Shown: in pieces, positions 5,126 through 7,301 of the stretch
Numbering within the stretch: position 1 is the first letter of the stretch
Layout of the letters: each line of letters starts with the position of its first letter
Assembly (NCBI GenBank): GCA_018829425.1
Contig: JAHJUA010000098.1
Location: 1-7,301, forward strand
Origin: Nanobdellota archaeon
Lineage (GTDB): Archaea > Nanobdellota > Nanobdellia > Pacearchaeales > GW2011-AR1
Direction of reading: 5' to 3'
Length of the DNA stretch: 7,301 nucleotides
Position numbers and translations under genes: made by a program
Notes under the pieces: generated by a model
The model's input: the letters and a program-made list of their open reading frames with translations, nothing else
Databases searched by the model: none
What the model was told of the DNA's origin: nothing

Positions 5126-5151
5126 TTGTGCTTACCTTTAATTTTAAGAAA

Positions 5152-5490
5152 ATGGGGCGATTAATAAGAGAATTTCCGTTCACGACGGTTCTGGCATTGG
5201 CAGGTTTCTTCCTTGGAGTTTCCCTTCTTTTTAGTGCGGATTTTTTCACAAGTTATGAAATGTCCTCAATCGCGGAGAATCCGATAAGTTCTGTTATGAA
5301 TTATATTAAAGATTCGGGCCTACAAGCAGGAAAAGTGTTTCTAAAGGGCATTGGTTTGGGTTTGGCAATGGGAACATTTTTTGGTCTTGCAGGATTTGTA
5401 ATAGATTTTTTAAGAAGGAAACAGGTCTCTCAAACAGCCTATGGTGGGAAAGTTCAGCAGATTGTTGAAAATAGAGGGTTTGCCCTCTAA
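5152..5490 (+). CDS. Small two-helix membrane protein, unknown function
   Basis: A 112-residue protein I do not recognise. Two hydrophobic segments are visible: about residues 11-32 (TTVLALAGFF onward) and 66-87 (a glycine-rich GIGLGLAMG stretch onward). Between them is a polar loop of about 33 residues. A basic cluster RRK (88-90) ends the second helix, and a short soluble tail of about 22 residues follows. The N-terminus has MGRLIR before helix 1, so by the positive-inside rule both ends are probably cytoplasmic. I prefer ATG 5152 to TTG 5101 because the 17 extra N-terminal residues are not convincing and a TATA-like box lies just upstream of 5152. It is flanked by the tRNA-Lys unit and the RNA polymerase genes, with no obvious functional link. 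A terminator-like hairpin overlaps its last codons. Confidence 0.7.
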   Translation: MGRLIREFPFTTVLALAGFFLGVSLLFSADFFTSYEMSSIAENPISSVMNYIKDSGLQAGKVFLKGIGLGLAMGTFFGLAGFVIDFLRRKQVSQTAYGGKVQQIVENRGFAL

Positions 5491-5494
5491 TTTT
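5472..5494 (+). terminator. Terminator-like hairpin overlapping the membrane-protein stop codon
   Basis: TAGAGGG and CCCTCTA form a perfect 7-bp stem with a 4-nt TTTG loop. TTTT follows one base after the stem. The stem includes the last codons and part of the TAA stop of the membrane-protein gene, so the end of that coding region doubles as RNA structure. Archaeal termination relies mainly on the U-tract, which is short here, so termination may be partial. Confidence 0.5.
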
Positions 5495-5662
5495 ACGGAA
5501 AATCGATTTTGGCGAAAGATTTAAAAACAAAAATTTGGTATCTTTTATTATTGTTAAGTTATTAAAAAGATATTAAAAGGTATCTTTCGCTTTTCACTGC
5601 CCAGCATAAATTCACCGACGGAAAATCCCTCCTAAGCGGTCTAAACCGCCAAAAATCAAAAA
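5491..5662 (+). promoter_or_regulatory. rpoH upstream region with promoter candidates and alternating inverted repeats
   Basis: This 172-bp gap holds no gene I can support. TATA-like candidates for rpoH are TTTAAAAAC (around 5520-5528), ATATTAAAAG (around 5570-5579) and CATAAATT (5605-5612). The last would start transcription near 5634, just before the hairpin GCGGT-CTAA-ACCGC (5636-5649). Four related segments alternate in orientation: GCGAAAGAT (5512-5520), TATCTTTT (5539-5546), AAAAGATA (5565-5572) and TATCTTTCGC (5581-5590). They can pair 1:2 with 3:4, or 2:3 with 1:4. No Shine-Dalgarno precedes the rpoH ATG. The region may be operator DNA, a structured leader, or a simple promoter. Confidence 0.45.
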
Positions 5663-5890
5663 ATGCATACTCTTCAACCTAAACACATAAAACTAAGGGA
5701 AAAAGAAGTTAGTGAAGTTTTGGATAAATTTAATGTTTCTAAGGCGCAATTGCCAAAAATATTGTTAAGTGATCCTGCTCTTCCCGAGGGCTGTGAAATA
5801 GGAGACCTAATCCACATAGAAAGGGCTGAAGATTCTGATTCTGAAAAAGGGAAGGGAGAAAAGAGAGAATACTTCCGGGTGGTCGTGTAA
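5663..5890 (+). CDS. rpoH: DNA-directed RNA polymerase subunit H (RPB5-like)
   Basis: A 75-residue archaeal RpoH, equivalent to the C-terminal domain of eukaryotic RPB5 and a component of the lower jaw of the polymerase. Family signatures run in order: LQPKHIKL at the N-terminus, the helix KEVSEVLDKFNV, QLPKI followed by SDPA, then GDLIHIER and a terminal YFRVVV strand. The length is close to the usual 75-80. A short charged insertion rich in Glu, Asp, Lys and Ser (about residues 54-68) lies before the last strand. The rpoB ATG overlaps its stop codon by one base (TAATG), so the two are probably translationally coupled. The order rpoH then rpoB is the standard archaeal arrangement and helps identify the organism as archaeal. 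The start is the only ATG that preserves the conserved N-terminus. Confidence 0.95.
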   Translation: MHTLQPKHIKLREKEVSEVLDKFNVSKAQLPKILLSDPALPEGCEIGDLIHIERAEDSDSEKGKGEKREYFRVVV

Positions 5891-7301
5891 TGAAAAAAAA
5901 TAATCACCAAGTAATTAGAAATTATCTTGAAGAACACTCGCTGGTAGAATCTAATGTTGTTTCTTTTAATAATTTTATAGACGGAAGAATGCAAGATATT
6001 GTTAATGAGATTTCTGCCACAATAAATGGAGATGATTTTGAAATCAGCCTCGGGAAAATTGAAGTTGGGAAGCCAAGAGTTATAGAAGCCGACGGAAGTT
6101 CTTCAGACATAACGCCTGCCGAAGCTAAGATGAGAGGTCTGACTTATGCAGCAGTTGTGACGATGGAAATTACAGTCAAGAAAGATGACCAAGTTGATTC
6201 TGAAGTTGTAGAGATTGGAAAGATTCCAATTATGGTTAAGAGTAAAGCATGTCACACGCACGGAATGTCTAGAGAAGAGTTGATAAAAAGTCAGCACGAT
6301 CCTCTTGACCCCGGAGGTTATTTCCTTATCAAGGGAAACGAGAGAGTTATGGTTATGGCCGAAGATCTTGCAGAGAACCAGCCGTTCATAGAAAATGATT
6401 CAAAAGGTAATCTTGTATTGAAGCTTTTCTCGTTGAGAGGAACATATAGAATTCCAATTTCAGTTTCAGAAAATAAAGAAGGAATCATAAACATTTCCTT
6501 CAGCAAGTTCAAGGACATTCCGGTGATGGTTGTCCTTAAGGCTTTGGGAATGGTTAAAGAATCTGAAATTCAGGGTCACATTGGAAAAGAAACAGATTCT
6601 GTTATCGCAAATTTCTACGAGTTTGTCAATTTAGCGACGAAGGAAGATGCAATGATTGACATTTCAGAGAAAGCAAACCTTCAAGGAACAAAAAAAGAAG
6701 TTCTTGACAGAGTTAAGCAAAGACTTGATGCTTATCTTTTCCCCCACATAGGTTTGGAAAAAGAAGACCGAACGAAAAAGGCTGTTACGTTGTGCAAACT
6801 TGTTAAGCAGTTCCTTCTTGCTAAAGAAAATCCAAAACTTAGAACAGATAAAGACCATTATGCGAATAAAAGAGTGCGACTTTCGGGCGATCTTTTGGCG
6901 ACGCTGTTCAGAGTAAATCTGGGAATTTTAATCAGAGACATTCAATATTCACTTCAAAAATCTACTAAGAAAAAGAAATTTTTCTCGATAAAAATAATTG
7001 CTAAATCTACTTTGTTTTCGCATAGAGTTGAATCTGCAATCGCGACTGGAAGTTGGACTGGGGAAAGAAGCGGTATCACGCAGAACATGGATAAGACAAA
7101 TTATCTTGCAATAATTTCTCAGTTGCAAAGAGTTTCGAGTATGCTTGCTTCAGACCAAGAAAACTTTATGGCAAGAACACTTCATCCAACTCATTATGGA
7201 AGGTTCTGCCCAATAGAAACTCCTGAAGGAACTGAGATTGGACTTAGAAAAAATCTTGCCATCATGGCGCAAGTTTCAACAAGAATTGAACTTGAAGAAG
7301 A
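5890..7301 (+). CDS. rpoB: DNA-directed RNA polymerase subunit B, N-terminal part (runs off the window)
   Basis: The first 470 codons of the second-largest RNA polymerase subunit. They cover the protrusion and lobe region and reach the fork region; the 3' end lies outside. Recognisable segments are the N-terminal block with VGKPRVIEADG, the strand VKSKACHTHGM, DPGGYFLIKGNERV, a central lobe, and the fork/active-centre block ARTLHPTHYGR (428-438) followed by CPIETPEGT and GLRKNLAIMA. The form EGTEIGLRKN is archaeal-type. It overlaps the rpoH stop by one base. Many archaea split this subunit into B'' (about 500 residues) and B'; the window ends too early to tell whether this gene is split or fused. 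No intein is seen up to the edge, although this conserved block is where inteins can insert. Confidence 0.97.
   Translation, partial: MKKNNHQVIRNYLEEHSLVESNVVSFNNFIDGRMQDIVNEISATINGDDFEISLGKIEVGKPRVIEADGSSSDITPAEAKMRGLTYAAVVTMEITVKKDDQVDSEVVEIGKIPIMVKSKACHTHGMSREELIKSQHDPLDPGGYFLIKGNERVMVMAEDLAENQPFIENDSKGNLVLKLFSLRGTYRIPISVSENKEGIINISFSKFKDIPVMVVLKALGMVKESEIQGHIGKETDSVIANFYEFVNLATKEDAMIDISEKANLQGTKKEVLDRVKQRLDAYLFPHIGLEKEDRTKKAVTLCKLVKQFLLAKENPKLRTDKDHYANKRVRLSGDLLATLFRVNLGILIRDIQYSLQKSTKKKKFFSIKIIAKSTLFSHRVESAIATGSWTGERSGITQNMDKTNYLAIISQLQRVSSMLASDQENFMARTLHPTHYGRFCPIETPEGTEIGLRKNLAIMAQVSTRIELEE

Noticed and set aside
5101..5151. TTG start for the membrane protein, giving 129 residues
   Set aside because: The extra 17 residues add no recognisable feature, and a TATA-like box at 5118-5125 would fall inside them. 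ATG 5152 fits the leaderless pattern of neighbouring genes.
5674..6858. Minus-strand open frames opposite rpoH and rpoB
   Set aside because: The plus-strand RNA polymerase genes explain this DNA completely. The opposite frames have no motifs or start context.
1331..7301. Inteins in NrdD or RpoB
   Set aside because: Both proteins are common intein hosts, but NrdD is of normal length with continuous motifs, and RpoB is uninterrupted to the window edge.
1..7301. CRISPR array, insertion sequence or prophage
   Set aside because: No regularly spaced repeats, transposase-like proteins or terminal inverted repeats were seen. The only long direct repeat is the duplicated tRNA 5' end.

Overview
The window looks like chromosomal DNA of a low-GC archaeon, most probably a DPANN lineage of the Pacearchaeota/Woesearchaeota kind. 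That placement is an inference. The archaeal signs are direct: an archaeal RpoH-RpoB RNA polymerase gene pair, a tRNA-Lys interrupted by an intron with a bulge-helix-bulge splice motif, TATA boxes about 25-30 bp upstream of start codons (leaderless genes), and an Lhr-type helicase. The first gene on the minus strand and the last gene on the plus strand both run off the window.

Layout. 1-732 (-): N-terminal 244 codons of an Lhr-family helicase with an altered Walker A motif. 733-895: divergent control region with a TATA element and two candidate NrdR boxes exactly 31 bp apart. 896-4199 (+): a tight operon nrdR-nrdD-nrdG with 0-bp and 1-bp gaps, encoding the ATP-cone repressor, the class III (anaerobic) ribonucleotide reductase and its radical-SAM activase. 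4242-4568 (+): a thioredoxin with a CMPC active site and its own TATA box. 4561-4818 (-): a small zinc-ribbon protein converging on thioredoxin with an 8-bp overlap. 4822-4969 (-): tRNA-Lys(UUU) with a 73-nt intron. 4970-5065 (-): a partial, diverged copy of the same tRNA gene (its 5' end fused to an intron-like hairpin), lying between the apparent promoter and the real tRNA. 5152-5490 (+): a small two-helix membrane protein ending in a terminator-like hairpin. 5491-5662: a leader region with alternating inverted repeats. 5663-7301 (+): rpoH and the start of rpoB.

How it fits together. Most of the left half supports anaerobic dNTP synthesis. NrdD makes dNTPs, NrdG installs its glycyl radical, thioredoxin is a plausible reductant, and NrdR probably represses the operon. 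NrdR and NrdD both carry an ATP-cone, so (deoxy)adenine nucleotide levels can act on both transcription and enzyme activity. The right half is core information processing. The most unusual part is the tRNA-Lys locus, which combines a duplicated tRNA 5' end, an intron-like relic showing two compensatory base-pair changes, and a protein gene whose ATG lies only 3 nt beyond the tRNA 3' end.
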